64,000 bases of DNA from Candidatus Cloacimonas sp. (GTDB taxonomy: Bacteria > Cloacimonadota > Cloacimonadia > Cloacimonadales > Cloacimonadaceae), in contig JALOCJ010000006.1 of the NCBI GenBank assembly GCA_023227825.1, positions 1 through 64,000 on the forward strand, in the 5' to 3' direction. A model generated the notes under the pieces. That model saw only the letters and a list, made by a program, of their open reading frames with translations, ran no database searches and was not told where the DNA came from. A program made the position numbers and the translations under genes. Below are positions 8,736 through 21,000 of this stretch, one piece after another (within the stretch, counting starts at the first letter, position 1; every line of letters starts with the position of its first letter).

Positions 8736-11700
8736 TTACTTTCTGTTTAGAACAGGGTTAGGCATTTTTTTAGTAAACACATTATTTCTCTTTGTTAAGG
8801 GAATATCCGGCAGTTCCATAGAGCAGGCCTTAATCTGATAGAATTCTTTACTATTAGGTTCGAAACTAAGAGCAGTTCCATAGCTGGCAGGCCAGTAGCC
8901 AAGATAGTTATAAGCACCATAAGGATCTGTAGCAGAATAAATCAGATACCAGTCAGTTCCGGGAACAGTATCCCAAGTAAGGTTCACATAAGTTCCATCA
9001 TAGTCAATAGCCAGGGTTGGCTGAGATAAAGTTGTTGGAATTATTTCTACTACAATATTATCAATATACCAGTAATTAATTTCATACGAATCTTCACCTG
9101 CAGCCAGGAATCTGATTCGGAACATCCGGTTACTGGCATAGGCAGAAATATCATATACATAAGTATCCCAACCATAACCAGCACCCTCATTATCAAAAGA
9201 GGAGAAGGTATCAATTGTCTGCCAGGAAGTTCCATCCCAGACCTGAGGTATTAACAAGTTTTCAGCATCAATGCTGTAATTATTCAATGCCATATCAAAT
9301 TTGAATTTTACATTAGAAATCCCGGTAGCATCTAAATACCAGCTAGTAAGATATTCCTGATAATCAGTAATTTGGGGACTCCAACTGAAGGCAGCAGATG
9401 GTTCTTCCAAACCATTACCTGAGTCAATTATCCAGTTAGCTGCAGTTGTATTCCATTGATTTGTAGCAAAGTCGGCACTACTCCATGTCTCTACGAAGGG
9501 CAAAGAGTAGGGAATAGGAGGTTCTACATTAACAACTACAGGATCAGACATTGGAGATAATGCAGTGTAATAAACACCCTGCACAGTATAAGAGTAAGTT
9601 CCGTAAGGTACACCCTGATCAAGATAGGTAGCAGTGGGAACCAGTAAAGTGTTTATTTGTACAGCATTACGATAGATATTATAACCCCGCAGGACACGGT
9701 TAGGAGGATTGCTGTTGCCGGAAGTTGTGAATCGGACAGCCAAATGTTCCTTAGAACGCAATTCCTGATTGATTACGGGAATACTGAGTAACTTAGGAGC
9801 TTTTGTGCCTATAGGAATATCAAAATATCCCTGTAGATTCCAATTATAATCCAAGCCATATCCAGTTGCCATACTTTCCCATGTTCCCAAGGAAATAAGA
9901 TCACCGTAACCAACTACAGCAGGACCTGCATCACAGCCAGCCGGATAATAATCAGCGCCAGTGGCGACAACGCATTCATAACCGATCCATAAAGCTTGGG
10001 TTCCGCTTATAGGAATAGGAGTATTAAGAACAACTTCATTCCATTGATTTACAGTGGGAGTATGAGCTTGAGAATAAACCAGAGTGGAAGGGGTAAGCGT
10101 TCCATCATTTCCTGTCCAGACCTTAATAGTATAGGTAGTATTAGCTGAACGAGGGAAATATTTTACTTTACTAAGTTCCATACCCTCATAGCCATACATT
10201 GTTCCGGAATCAAACCTGATAGCGACATCAAAAGTACCACTTGAGCCAGTGCCTATTCCATCATAGTTTGTGCCATCATCGTAACTTAGCCATCCAGGGC
10301 TTCCTGGAATACCACTGTAATTTGCCCAAATTAGCTGAACATCTTGTTCTGTAACAGTGGCAGTAAGGTTTACAGGAATATAAATTTGTTCTGCAATAGC
10401 AGTTCCACTTAGAGCAATGGTATGCAAGACCTTAGCGGAAAGATTATCCAGGATGTTCAGAGTAGCAGTTTTTTCTCCTATCGTCTGAGGAATAAAAGAT
10501 ACCGTAAACTCGTATGTTTCATTATGACCCAAAGATACGGGAAGACCAGGTGCATCAATAACAAAGTTATGTTCGGTATCAGTTGTCAGATATATACCAT
10601 CTTCAGGAATGATTAATGGAGTTGGACCTGAACCCCCGGTATTGGTAATAGTAAAGGTCTGCATTACAGGATTCATCTGTTCTATTGTGCCAAAATCAAC
10701 AGCAACATCGGGAGTAATGGAAAATACAGCTGGATAAATACCTCCTACTGTCATAGTGACAGGAACCACTACAGGTTCATTTTCACCATTATGTGTGAAG
10801 GTAAGGTTAGCAGAGTAGGTTCCTAAATCAAGACCAGAGGCATCAAAGGATACCGTAACTGCGGGTGTTTCACCTGGACTTAAAGTTCCTGTTCCTGGTT
10901 CCGCACTAAGCCAGGTGATAAGATTGCACAGTTCAAGACCGTAGAAGGCATAATTTTGCGCCATTGCTACTAAGGTTGCAGTTCCAGGAATCAGGTTTTT
11001 AGCTATGCATAAACCACCGGCTGAATGCTCAGTAGCAGGTAAACCAGGAACAACAGTAGCATCTACATTGAAGGATTGAAGAACACTACCATCATTGAGA
11101 TCAATCTGAACCAAAGTATTAAGGTTTGTTCCGGTTTGTGTATTTGCCCACAAAGTAGGTTCAGGTCCAGATAGGTTATCCCAAGCTAAACCGCCCATAC
11201 TTGTTGCTGCTGTAGTAAGAGTTTGTAAAGTTTCTCCAGTTCTACTTACTAAATAAAGAGGGGAAGACCAGTTGGAAGTTACCCAGAAGGCATCGTTATC
11301 TTCATCGTAAGCAATACCACGAACACCGGAAGGCGCAGTTATTGTTCCAATTAAGGTGTGAGTATTGAAATCCATCTGGTAGATTGTTGCTGTTGTAGCA
11401 GCTCCATAGAAATATGTCCCATCATAAGTTAAATCTCTCAAACCGGATGGAACACCTGTTACGGAGAATGTCTCCAGATAATTACCCGAGAGATCATACT
11501 TATGGAATGAAGCAGCATTCCATACACTAACATAGAAGTAATTACCATCACAAACTATTCCATACTCACCATCATTAACTTGAGTAGGATAGTAGAATTG
11601 CAGATCAAAGAGAATTCGGCTTTGAGATTCAATAAGCGGTCCCTGAACAGGGGCATTATCACAATAATTAGCTGCTTCAGGATTGGCAATAGGTATTTGC

Positions 11701-14700
11701 ATTTGTTCTGGAGGAACAATAGAACTTCCCCGTGCAGTTGTTTCTTCAATTATAATTTGATAAGTTAGAGGAAGTGCTCCAGTATTGCTTAAGGTTAATT
11801 GTTGTGTTGCTGTTATCGCATCCGGAAGAGTAAGTGTCTGATTTAGGGAAGTGGGATTAACACCCAGAATGCCAGGTTGAGGCGTTATAGTGAACATAAA
11901 AGGCGGTTCTACAACAGCGGATATCTCACCTACAAATGCTTCAACTGTCCAATACCAGCGCTCCAGATAATTGAAAGTTATGCCGCCTTCGGTTACTGGA
12001 TTGAAGTGAGTATTAGAGGTCTCAAAACGAAATTCTGTATCAAAAATTGCATCTTCATCTTGAGATAAATAGACAGCATAATAATCCGGTTGTAAACCAT
12101 TGAGCAAATCAGGTGCCCATTGTAGATTAAATCCCGTAGTAGGCAAAAGAGTAGCGCCGTTTGCAGGATAGATAAGAGTTACAGGTGCCGGGGTAGTAGG
12201 AATTTCATCAAACTTTAACATAATATTGGGATAACCCGAGACCATTGTGCCAGTTGGAGGTGTAGCAGGATCAGGATTGGTGCCATCAGAATAGTAACGA
12301 ATACTACGATATGTAGTTGCTGAAGTGCAATAGAAATATACAGAACTACCATCATAACTTGCTTCGTTTTCGTCTACAGCGATAACCAAGTTATCGGTAT
12401 TATTATAGACAAAAGGACTTGTAAGCATTATTTCAATCCAGCCAGCTGTAGCAGGAAGGGCAACTTCACCAGTAAAAACCTGGGTAAGATTGCTTAAGGG
12501 TATCCAACTGGTTCCATCAGCCAAGCTGGTATTCGTTGTATGCCCCATATATATAGTCCAGTTGTTACTATGAGTTGCTTCTGCAGCACCGTTCCAATGA
12601 TACCAAATTTTTTCAATCCTTTGATTAACCATATTCAGCTCACTCTGCAGGAAAATACTCTGGCTGTAAGTATATCCATAAAATGGTTCTATTGGTAAAC
12701 TAAGGTCACTGGTTCCATTGCCTATAATCACTATTCCTGCAGGCAAACCTTCAGCAGAAAGAGCTACATTATAGGGTGTCCCATTATAGGTAATAGTTAA
12801 AGTAGCACTTACCGGACCTTCCTGAGTTACCGTAACGGAAACAGGAATAATTACCGATTGTCCTGCATCTAAAGCAGCAGGAAGATTTGCAGGATTGAAA
12901 GAAAACATTGCTGCATTGGGTCCTGTGATACTGATATCAGAGCTGCTAAGATTTAAGGTTCCACCACCGGTATTAGTTACAGTAACATTAACGGGAGTAG
13001 CAGGTAGGTTTTGCTGTATCAAACCAAAATTGATAGAAGTGGGAGTGTAACTAAAGATTGGAGCAGCAGGAATTGCCTCTAACAGAAAATCATCAATTCC
13101 GAAATCCCAAACAGTAGAACCAGATGCAGTTTGATGAAAAGCAATATAAATTGTATTGTCGGTAAAGGCATCCAAATTCAGTGTGTGTTCAGTCCAGGTA
13201 GTCCAGTTGCAGGTAAAGGTTCCCAGATTGTTTGTAAAGGAGGCAATATTATTATCAGTAGTAGAGACCAATACAGTATAGGTATTGGGACGAGTAGCTG
13301 ATTCTACAGCATCCCACCATTTAATCCTTAGGTCTTCACTTGCTTGAATAGGAGGGGTAATCAACCAGTCATCTGTATTTCCCATACCTTGGGCAATATA
13401 ATCTCCTGTGTGAGCATCAATATAAGTTGGACCTCTTCTCCAGGTATAAGAATCATTATCGGCATTTATAACTGTCCAACCAAGTACAGGTGCTGGAGGA
13501 GTTCCTGTCCAGGTCTCTTCAAAACCATTGGAATAGGGTAATTGAGCGCTGGTAATCGTGGGATCATAACATACAGCACTCAAATTAACAATTGTTGTTC
13601 CTCTATTATCAGTAATAGTAACAGTGCCATTGTGATTTCCCAATGCCGTAGGAGCATACTGAACAGTAAAGATAGCAGTTTGACCAGCTGTAAGGTCTAC
13701 AGGGGCAGGATTGGTAAGCAGTGTATAATAATTTCCTGCTATGACTATAGAAGACACGCTAAGAGTTCCACCACCTATATTACAAATCGTAAAGTCCTTA
13801 GTTTTAGTAGTGTTAAGTATTACCTGTCCAAAATCCCAACTGGTAGGAGTACAGCTTATGATCGGTGCAGCAGGAATATCTTCTACTATTATATCATCTA
13901 AACCTAGATCTGTCATCCCATTTCCATAATTACTCATCCCCTTGAAACGAAGATAAACAGTAGTGGAAGCGTATGTCTCTAAACTAATCGTATTTTGATA
14001 CCAGGCAAGAGTATTAGAAGTATTGGAATGGGTATAGAGAGTTGTCCAAGTTGCTTGGTTATCCGTAGAAATTTCTACAAAGAGAGGATTGGTATAAGTA
14101 TCTGTTCCAATCCAATACCAGTAGGTTAATCTTTTGGCTGTGGCATCCAGAGCAATAGGCGGGGTAGTTAAATAATAGGGATTATATGTACTATTAGCCA
14201 AATAGCAATATAACCAGCCAAAATATGTTCCTGAGTGAGGTGCTGCAGGACCATGAGATGCTGCACCAGTGCTTACATTCCAATGATAGGAAGCTCCAGC
14301 TACACCTTCTGAAGCAACCCAATTAAGCGGTAAAGAACCAGTCTCAAAATCACCAGCGGTATAGGGGAAAGTATAAATGGTAGGATCAGTTCGCGTAGTG
14401 AAACTTCTTACCGTAGCTGTGGGACCATTTCCTGTTCCGTTATATGCTAAAACTGTCCAATAGTAAGTTGTATTATATGCCAGAGGAGTAGTTAAAGTAT
14501 AGGTAAGAGCATTCAGGTCTGCTTTCAGGGTTGTTGGAGGATTATTTGTATCACAATAGAGTTTGTAACCGGTAGGCACACCACCGGTTGTAGGCGCTGT
14601 CCAAGTGAATGTAGTTAATTCATTTACATTGGTTGCCAGATCTGCCGGGGTGCCTAAAGTAGGCGCACCTGGAGCTTCAGGAGTAATATCCGGACCAATA

Positions 14701-15962
14701 ATCAGATCAACATAGTAACTTCCACTTTGAAGACCGGTTCTGATACCGAGGTAATAATTATTTCCGGCAAGAGAGCTCAAATCCACAACTGTATTATACC
14801 AGGTATATGTTGCTGTATGTGCAATATTGCTGCCAATTTGAGTCCAGGTAGTTCTATCAGGAGAATAGACAATTTGCAAAGTTCCCGATGTTGAAGAACA
14901 TAAAGTCCAGAGGTCTAAAGTACTTGTTTCAGTTATCGTTACTTTAGGAGTGGATAGAATATACTGAGTGGAAGTTGAACCAGATTTGTAAGCAGAAGCA
15001 GTGCCATGTTTCTTATAGGTTGTAGATCGTGTCCAATTACCGGTGGAACCATTTGCCCAACCCGCAGGCGGGAAGGTTGTATTTTCAAAGCTCTCTGCTA
15101 TTTGAGTAGCAGTTGGTGTTTTGAAACTCCATACAATCCCTGTTGTAGTGCCATTGGCATTTACAGCATCAATTCGCCAGTAATAAGTATTGCCGGCTGT
15201 TAAACCAGGAGCATAAGTAGTTGCCATTTGATTTTGAATAAAAGGAGGGGGATTAGTGGTTCCAAAATAAACATCATAAGATGAAGGAAATCCGCCACCA
15301 CTATTCCAGGATAGAATATCTCCAATCATAGCCCAGGCACCGTTTCCAGGGCTAACTAATACTGCAGGATTAGGTGCTGAAGTAGGATCAGATGTTGTCA
15401 TATTTATCTGGATATTGGGTCTGGAAGTAGATAAACTCAAAGTAGGAGGATTAGTAGAATCGCTATTTCCTAAACGGCAACGATTATATCCCGTAGTAGC
15501 AGTATAATACCAGTATGAATGAGGTGTAGTGTATGGTGCATCTTGGGTGTATACAGAAACTACTAAGTTGCCGCCGGTATAGTTAAAATCGGTGATATCA
15601 ACTTCATACCATCCGCCACCAGCACCAAGATCAATGTTAGCAATTTCATAAACTAAGGTTCCGGGGTCTTCCCAGTTTGCATCTGCAAACACTGCATTAG
15701 GAACTGTTTTAAGCCAAATCTGGGTAGTCCCAATAGCATTAGGATCGGCACCGGTATCACTGCGATACCATCTTAATTTATGAATAGTACCGGGATATCC
15801 TATTTCACTTTCTAAATAAATACACTGGGAACGGGAATACACAAAATAGTCATTGAAAGGATAACGACCTGTGGATGTTCCTGTTCCAATAGTTATATCT
15901 GTTTGTGCAAAAGCCCAAGCAGCTATAACCAGTGCTAAGGTTATAAGTAATAATTTCTTCAT
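8736..15962 (-). CDS. Giant secreted multidomain adhesin-like protein
   Basis: 2408 aa with signal peptide MKKLLLITLALVIAAWAFA. Order of visible modules: an N-terminal beta domain (IGTGTSTGRYPFNDY, about 20-190); Fn3-like; a jelly-roll (AESFENTTFPPAGW, about 290-430); Fn3; choice-of-anchor-J/cleaved-adhesin type jelly-rolls at about 535-690, 810-965 and 2130-2300; ASH/HYDIN-like domains with the DFG-x(6)-TKDFTI pattern at about 695-800, 965-1075 and 1690-1800; a second N-terminal-type domain near 1075-1230; and a propeller-like stretch (YDGTYFYG, YDEDNDAFWV) at about 1470-1600. It ends in an Fn3 domain (YLIYSATDPYGAYNYLGYW) and a short basic tail, not a type IX signal. AAGGAG lies 7 nt before ATG. 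Paralogue: 18020-24223. A surface adhesion or matrix role is inferred. Confidence 0.85.
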   Translation of the reverse strand: MKKLLLITLALVIAAWAFAQTDITIGTGTSTGRYPFNDYFVYSRSQCIYLESEIGYPGTIHKLRWYRSDTGADPNAIGTTQIWLKTVPNAVFADANWEDPGTLVYEIANIDLGAGGGWYEVDITDFNYTGGNLVVSVYTQDAPYTTPHSYWYYTATTGYNRCRLGNSDSTNPPTLSLSTSRPNIQINMTTSDPTSAPNPAVLVSPGNGAWAMIGDILSWNSGGGFPSSYDVYFGTTNPPPFIQNQMATTYAPGLTAGNTYYWRIDAVNANGTTTGIVWSFKTPTATQIAESFENTTFPPAGWANGSTGNWTRSTTYKKHGTASAYKSGSTSTQYILSTPKVTITETSTLDLWTLCSSTSGTLQIVYSPDRTTWTQIGSNIAHTATYTWYNTVVDLSSLAGNNYYLGIRTGLQSGSYYVDLIIGPDITPEAPGAPTLGTPADLATNVNELTTFTWTAPTTGGVPTGYKLYCDTNNPPTTLKADLNALTYTLTTPLAYNTTYYWTVLAYNGTGNGPTATVRSFTTRTDPTIYTFPYTAGDFETGSLPLNWVASEGVAGASYHWNVSTGAASHGPAAPHSGTYFGWLYCYLANSTYNPYYLTTPPIALDATAKRLTYWYWIGTDTYTNPLFVEISTDNQATWTTLYTHSNTSNTLAWYQNTISLETYASTTVYLRFKGMSNYGNGMTDLGLDDIIVEDIPAAPIISCTPTSWDFGQVILNTTKTKDFTICNIGGGTLSVSSIVIAGNYYTLLTNPAPVDLTAGQTAIFTVQYAPTALGNHNGTVTITDNRGTTIVNLSAVCYDPTITSAQLPYSNGFEETWTGTPPAPVLGWTVINADNDSYTWRRGPTYIDAHTGDYIAQGMGNTDDWLITPPIQASEDLRIKWWDAVESATRPNTYTVLVSTTDNNIASFTNNLGTFTCNWTTWTEHTLNLDAFTDNTIYIAFHQTASGSTVWDFGIDDFLLEAIPAAPIFSYTPTSINFGLIQQNLPATPVNVTVTNTGGGTLNLSSSDISITGPNAAMFSFNPANLPAALDAGQSVIIPVSVTVTQEGPVSATLTITYNGTPYNVALSAEGLPAGIVIIGNGTSDLSLPIEPFYGYTYSQSIFLQSELNMVNQRIEKIWYHWNGAAEATHSNNWTIYMGHTTNTSLADGTSWIPLSNLTQVFTGEVALPATAGWIEIMLTSPFVYNNTDNLVIAVDENEASYDGSSVYFYCTSATTYRSIRYYSDGTNPDPATPPTGTMVSGYPNIMLKFDEIPTTPAPVTLIYPANGATLLPTTGFNLQWAPDLLNGLQPDYYAVYLSQDEDAIFDTEFRFETSNTHFNPVTEGGITFNYLERWYWTVEAFVGEISAVVEPPFMFTITPQPGILGVNPTSLNQTLTLPDAITATQQLTLSNTGALPLTYQIIIEETTARGSSIVPPEQMQIPIANPEAANYCDNAPVQGPLIESQSRILFDLQFYYPTQVNDGEYGIVCDGNYFYVSVWNAASFHKYDLSGNYLETFSVTGVPSGLRDLTYDGTYFYGAATTATIYQMDFNTHTLIGTITAPSGVRGIAYDEDNDAFWVTSNWSSPLYLVSRTGETLQTLTTAATSMGGLAWDNLSGPEPTLWANTQTGTNLNTLVQIDLNDGSVLQSFNVDATVVPGLPATEHSAGGLCIAKNLIPGTATLVAMAQNYAFYGLELCNLITWLSAEPGTGTLSPGETPAVTVSFDASGLDLGTYSANLTFTHNGENEPVVVPVTMTVGGIYPAVFSITPDVAVDFGTIEQMNPVMQTFTITNTGGSGPTPLIIPEDGIYLTTDTEHNFVIDAPGLPVSLGHNETYEFTVSFIPQTIGEKTATLNILDNLSAKVLHTIALSGTAIAEQIYIPVNLTATVTEQDVQLIWANYSGIPGSPGWLSYDDGTNYDGIGTGSSGTFDVAIRFDSGTMYGYEGMELSKVKYFPRSANTTYTIKVWTGNDGTLTPSTLVYSQAHTPTVNQWNEVVLNTPIPISGTQALWIGYECVVATGADYYPAGCDAGPAVVGYGDLISLGTWESMATGYGLDYNWNLQGYFDIPIGTKAPKLLSIPVINQELRSKEHLAVRFTTSGNSNPPNRVLRGYNIYRNAVQINTLLVPTATYLDQGVPYGTYSYTVQGVYYTALSPMSDPVVVNVEPPIPYSLPFVETWSSADFATNQWNTTAANWIIDSGNGLEEPSAAFSWSPQITDYQEYLTSWYLDATGISNVKFKFDMALNNYSIDAENLLIPQVWDGTSWQTIDTFSSFDNEGAGYGWDTYVYDISAYASNRMFRIRFLAAGEDSYEINYWYIDNIVVEIIPTTLSQPTLAIDYDGTYVNLTWDTVPGTDWYLIYSATDPYGAYNYLGYWPASYGTALSFEPNSKEFYQIKACSMELPDIPLTKRNNVFTKKMPNPVLNRK

Positions 15963-16700
15963 AACAAAAACTCCTTGTTTTAGATGTTTTTTTTCTTGAA
16001 GAGTTAGTTTATTGGTTAAACGATAGGCATTACCTTTGTTTTAAAGCTTACGATTTGGTGTTTAATCAATGGCAGGAAAAGGAATGCCTGGTTTGATATT
16101 GACGGTTTAGGCAGATAGGGAAGAACGCTGATTGTCCCTTTTGCACTGTGCTTTAGTAATAATGTGCGATGATTGTTACAAAAAGAGTGCAATAAGTTCA
16201 TAAGATTGCGTTTTCCTGTTTTCAGCGTATTGGTTATTTCCGGAAAAGAACTTAAATTCCCGTAATAGTTGTATAGCTTTTGAGTAATAATGCTATTGTT
16301 TTTTTGCTTTAAAGAGAAATTACTTTTATTCATACTCTCTGTATTGCCGAGGGAATTTAATTTGCTTTTCCGGAGGATTGATTTTGAAGGGTTAAAGAAA
16401 ATAAATATAGAATTGGATAGACACCAAAGTGCATAGTTCTCGCTCTTGCGGTTTTTTATCCCTATAGGAACCTTAGACCTTGGGCAAATCCATAAATTCA
16501 TCTAAACTCCTTTGTCTCAAAAAGAACAGCATCCTTTCTTTAGTTTCTTAAAAATCATCACTACCTTAGTAACTTTTACTTTATATCCTGTCTTTTGGCA
16601 GTGAGGACTCATAACAACTTTGGCTGAATACAACATAGAAATTTGTATCCAACCATTTTCTTCTTCATCTTAAGACAATATAATCCAAATTTTCCGTCAA
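15963..16700 (-). promoter_or_regulatory. Long 5' leader, conserved with the leader of the second giant gene
   Basis: The first 170 nt upstream of the start are nearly identical to 24224-24400, including AATAAACTAACTCTTCAAG and GATTAAACCCCAAA/GATTAAACACCAAA stretches. A second block, AATCATCGCACATTAT (16159-16174), is conserved about 190-200 nt from both starts. TTGAC-type boxes lie at 16695-16700 and 16833-16838 with poor -10 boxes. An open frame at 16016-16501 has no RBS, and only its last residues, from the shared DNA, match the equivalent frame at 24273-24788, so it is probably not a gene. What the leader does is unknown. Confidence 0.55.
16553..16623. repeat. Degenerate copy of the GTCAGGAGTCG inverted-repeat family
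   Basis: ATCATCACTACC and GGCAGTGAGGACTC, with AGTAACTTTTACTTT between them, match the copies at 5301 and 32485 in order and spacing. It sits inside the leader of the 2408-aa gene. Confidence 0.55.
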
Positions 16701-16875
16701 GCAAATTTTTTTTGAAAAAGGACTATTTTTTTGTATAGTCATTTTTCTTAACTCACCAGTTTAGAGGATATTATTTCAACTTCCATTGATGTTCATTATC
16801 CTATAAACCGACTTTTACAATTCTAATATTTGTGTCAAGTAAAAATTGAAGTTGCGGGAAGTTTTTTTTAAGTTA

Positions 16876-17937
16876 GTTTTGACTCTAAACCGATTCTTTT
16901 TGTGGTGGTGATGTTTTGACTCTAAACCGATTCTGTTTGTGGTTGCAACGAGATGTAGACGCAACAGGAAATTTTGTTCGATGCCTTTAACTGTCAAAGC
17001 TGAAGCTCGGTTTAGAGTTAAAACAAAAATTCGCCTCGAAGTCACTATTTCTGAACAATTCCATCCGAACCCTGCTGATGTGAAAAAATACTTTCTTTCA
17101 CGATTGTGGAATTTGAGGGGTTGGTGAAGCTCGGTTGCCAGTGTGCGGGGTTCTTGTTTTAACTCACAATTTTAAGGTTTGGAGACCAGTTGTAGCGCGG
17201 TTGTTAGTGTTTTGAGATTGAGGTTTGTGGTTTCATAGAGGGCAGTGGCAAAATTGTAAGTCAAAACAAGTTGGAGGGAGTTTTGACTCTAAACCGATTC
17301 TTCTGTGGTTGCAACAAGATGTAGACGCAACAGGAAATTTTGTTCGTTGCCTACAACTTTCAAAGCTGAAGCTCGGTTTAGAGTTAAAACAAAAATTTGC
17401 CCCGAAGCCAACATTTCTGAACAATTCCAAACCACCCCTGCTGATGTGAAAAAATACCTTCTTTCACGATTGTGGAATTTGAGGGGTTGGTGAAATTTGG
17501 TTGCCAGTGTGCGGGGTTCTTGTTTTAACTCACAATTTTGAGGTTTGGAGACCAGTAATAGTTTGGTTGTTAGTGTTTGTAATTATAGGTTTGTGGTTAC
17601 AGAGTGGGCAGTGGCAAAATTGTGAGTCAAAACAAGTAGTTCGTTTTGACTTTCTGCTTTTCACCGGGTTGAAACCCGTTGTTAATATGTGTCGTTCCTA
17701 CGGAACTTTTCTTATAAGGGAGAAAGGTTTTGTTCGGTATTATCTAATCACCGGGTTGAAACCCGTTGTTAATATGTGTCGTTCCTACGGAACTTTTCAT
17801 TTGGTCTCTGTCTTTCTTCTTTTTAACTCACAATTTTGAGGTTTGGAGACCAGTTGTAGCTTGGTTGTTAGTGTTTGTAATTTGTGGGTTGTGGTTACAG
17901 AGTTGGCAGTGGCAAAATTGTAAGTCAAAACAAGCAG
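16876..17937. repeat. Double-hairpin repeat array 4 with an embedded CCGGGTTGAAACCCG pair
   Basis: The array opens with two B left arms in direct repeat (16876, 16915). B hairpins end near 17015 and 17386. A hairpins lie at about 17154-17270, 17518-17636 and 17820-17934. Two CCGGGTTGAAACCCG/GTTCCTACGGAAC elements (17661-17706, 17749-17794) replace a B hairpin, as in array 3. Homology with array 5 starts even earlier, near 16832 (TGTCAAGTAAAAATTGAAG). Confidence 0.92.
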
Positions 17938-17975
17938 AAGAAAAGATGTCCCCGTCGTTTATTGACGGGGACATC
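17938..17975 (-). terminator. Rho-independent terminator of the 18020-24223 gene
   Basis: The minus-strand stem GATGTCCCCGTC ... GACGGGGACATC is followed by TTTTCTTCT, 45 nt past the stop codon. A small GTTGACA/TGTCAAC palindrome lies between it and the gene (about 17991-18007). Confidence 0.85.
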
Positions 17976-18019
17976 AATGATCAGGGAGAGGTTGACAGGG
18001 ATGTCAACCTTCCTGTTAT

Positions 18020-21000
18020 TTACTTTTTGTTTTTAGCAGCCGGTGGTTCTATTCCTTTGGCGACAGGCATTTCACCATCTGCTGAGGCAATTTTGAAGAA
18101 CTTTTTAGCTGGCGGAGTAGCAATAGTATAGGAATTAGTATTGCTGTAGCCAAGCACAGTAAAGGTTCCGTAAGGATCATCGGCAGCATAGATTACATAG
18201 TAATCAGCTCCCGGATCTACAGTCCAAGAAAGCTGAACTGTAGTTCCAACCCTATTAGCAACAACATCCTGAGGAGTAGCAACATTTCCCAGGTAGTTAG
18301 AAATTATTGCTTCAGATTGCAGTGAACCACTGTAATTAGCTATCACAGCCCACTTATATTTTCCACCGGGTTGAGTTCCAAAAGTAGTATCCAGATAGGT
18401 AGTATCGGTTACTCCAGTTTGTATTAGAGTCCAGTTTGCCGGGGTTCCCTCATCAGCAATCGGGAAACGATGAACACTGTAATTCAGGAACCAGCGATCC
18501 TGTGAACTGCGGGAAGCAAATTGAGTTGTAGCTATATTTCTGCTTGCCGGTCCGATATAAATGTCATCAATATACCAGCCAGCATAATTAACAGTAGTTG
18601 TAGCATAGAATTGGAATTGGATTACGACACTTTGATTTTCATAAGCAGAAAGATTAATTACTCGCTGTCTCCATTGAGTTGATGAATAATCCCAGGAAGG
18701 ACCCCAAACAACAGTTCCGTTTACAGCTACCTGACAGTAATCAAAGTTACCGAACGCATTTTCCCAGCTCCAGAAACTTAGTTGAGGATTAGTAAAACCA
18801 GATAGGTCTATCGTTTGGGTTAGATAGCTGAAAGCACCGGAATTATTATAGTTGGTAAGCAATTTAGTTCCCCACATTCCAGTTCCGGAATGAGCTGTAG
18901 GAGGAGGAGTAACATCACTTCCTGTGTAAGTATAGACAAAATTAGCTACATTATAGGTATTGCCCCATTCCCAATCTCCATATCCACTGCTAACCCAGCC
19001 ACCGTTATCCACTTCAAAATCATATAAATAGTAATTTGGTTCTCCGGCAGGTTCCCAAACCAGAGAAACATCATTACCGGAATGAGTAGCAACCAGATTA
19101 TAAGGAGTCCAGAGGTATTCAACCAGATTGATAGTTCCTACATTAACATTGGTTTCAACAACATTTAGGGCACTAATATAGGATTGATAACCTTCTTTTT
19201 CAACTGTTAACGCATAGCTCAATGTATCAACGCTACCCAAAACATTATTGATACTGAAAGCACCACCAGTTTCTGTAATTGTATCATAATTTTCAATTCC
19301 GGATATGCTAACAGTAGCACCAACCAAACCGGCAGGATAATCATTAGAAGTAACAATTCCACTAACAGTTACCCGTGGCATAGGCACTAAATTGAAGTTT
19401 TGAGTTACAGTAGTTCCCAAGGTTAGAGCTATATCTGTGAAAGTAAGATTGTAATAAGCAAGCATACTTGCGGTGGCATCAACTGTTAATGATTCCCAGA
19501 AACCAATGTGGTAAAAACCATCTTCATTAGTAGTAGTTGATACGCGTTCAGTAAGAGTAACGGTTGCTCCTACAATTGGTAGATTAGTAATAGAATCACG
19601 CACATAACCTTCCAGCACTGCTTGTTGTTGCATAACGGCATTTTGCACAACGAAGTAAGTATTAGGAACATAACCGACAACAGTTCCAGCTGCAGAAGGT
19701 GCCAGAGGATCATATACAACAGAGTCGCTTTGCAGATAACGAGAACGATTAGTATGTTCAGCTGTAGTTGTGTAGTAGAATTTATCACTGGAGGAATAAT
19801 ATACAGTATCCATTGGACGATTTACTCGGGTGGCAAGCACTCCCCCAGTGAAATTGAAAGGTGTATCCAAAGGAATAACTACTTCATTAATTCCAGTCGG
19901 GAAAGTTACTGTTCCATCAAATACAAGAGTATAATTCGTACTGGGCAACCAACCATTCACAAGGGAGGTAGAATCTGTATGCGCCATCCATATTTTTACT
20001 GGTTTATCTATCAGCGTTTCTACGAAATTATTCTTATAAACAATAGCAGTAATTGTGCCGGTTTGTAAGTGCATTTCATCTGTGAAATAGAGCTCTTCGG
20101 TAACACAGTTCTTAAAATACATATTCAAGGGTAGATAATTACCGGTTGTAGTGCTGGCATCATCACCCACAGGAATAATGGTCATTGTAGGATCAACAAC
20201 ATAAGCAGAAATAATATTGGAATTATTATTAGCTGGATTGCCGTCCCCGGCTAAAATCACTTCTCCGTAAAGAGGATAAACACCTCCGACAGCAGGAATC
20301 CAGGAAAGGGTATGCTGAGCAGTAGCACTACTGGCAAGAGGAGTAGTTACATTCAAAGTAGCCAAGGTCTCAGTTCCGGTCTTTAGATTAACCGTGTAAG
20401 AACTTTGTTCAGCAGTTCCTTCGTTGAACACACTAATTACATAATCATAACTATTACCCGCTTGAATAAAGGTAGGACCAGTAATAGAAGTAGCAGCTAA
20501 ATCAGCGGGTTGCAGTTCAATAAATTTAACATCGTCAACATAAAGAGAACGGTAGGTTCCTCCCAAGCCATGTTTGAAACAGATATATTGATCGGTTCCT
20601 ACATAATCTGCTAGTGAGATTACATATTCCGTTTTAGTAACAGTAAGATTAATAGAGGTAACCTGAGTAAAGATACCGGTAGAATCTTTTGCACTAACCG
20701 TTCCAATCAGAATTGGGTAACCTGCAGAGCTGCTGCGGGCATAGAATTTTAGTTTTATTCTGTTTATAGACCTGGCAGAGAGATCAATTGGAGGAGAAAT
20801 TAACCTTAAATCAGCATTAGTATCTGAGCTATTGGAAAATATAACACTATTGGGAGGACTTTGAGCATAAGTAGTGCTACTGTAAGTGCGAACATAAGCG
20901 GAAGTGGAAGTGGAATTTACAAAAGCACTCCATCCCCAAGGCAAGGCAGGAGCCGTTACACCATCAAAATATTCTTCGTAGGGAAGAGATGTTATAGTAG

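Noticed and set aside
16016..16501. 161-aa minus-strand frame upstream of the first giant gene
   Set aside because: Similarity to the frame at 24273-24788 is limited to conserved leader DNA; no RBS; composition is unlike the real genes.
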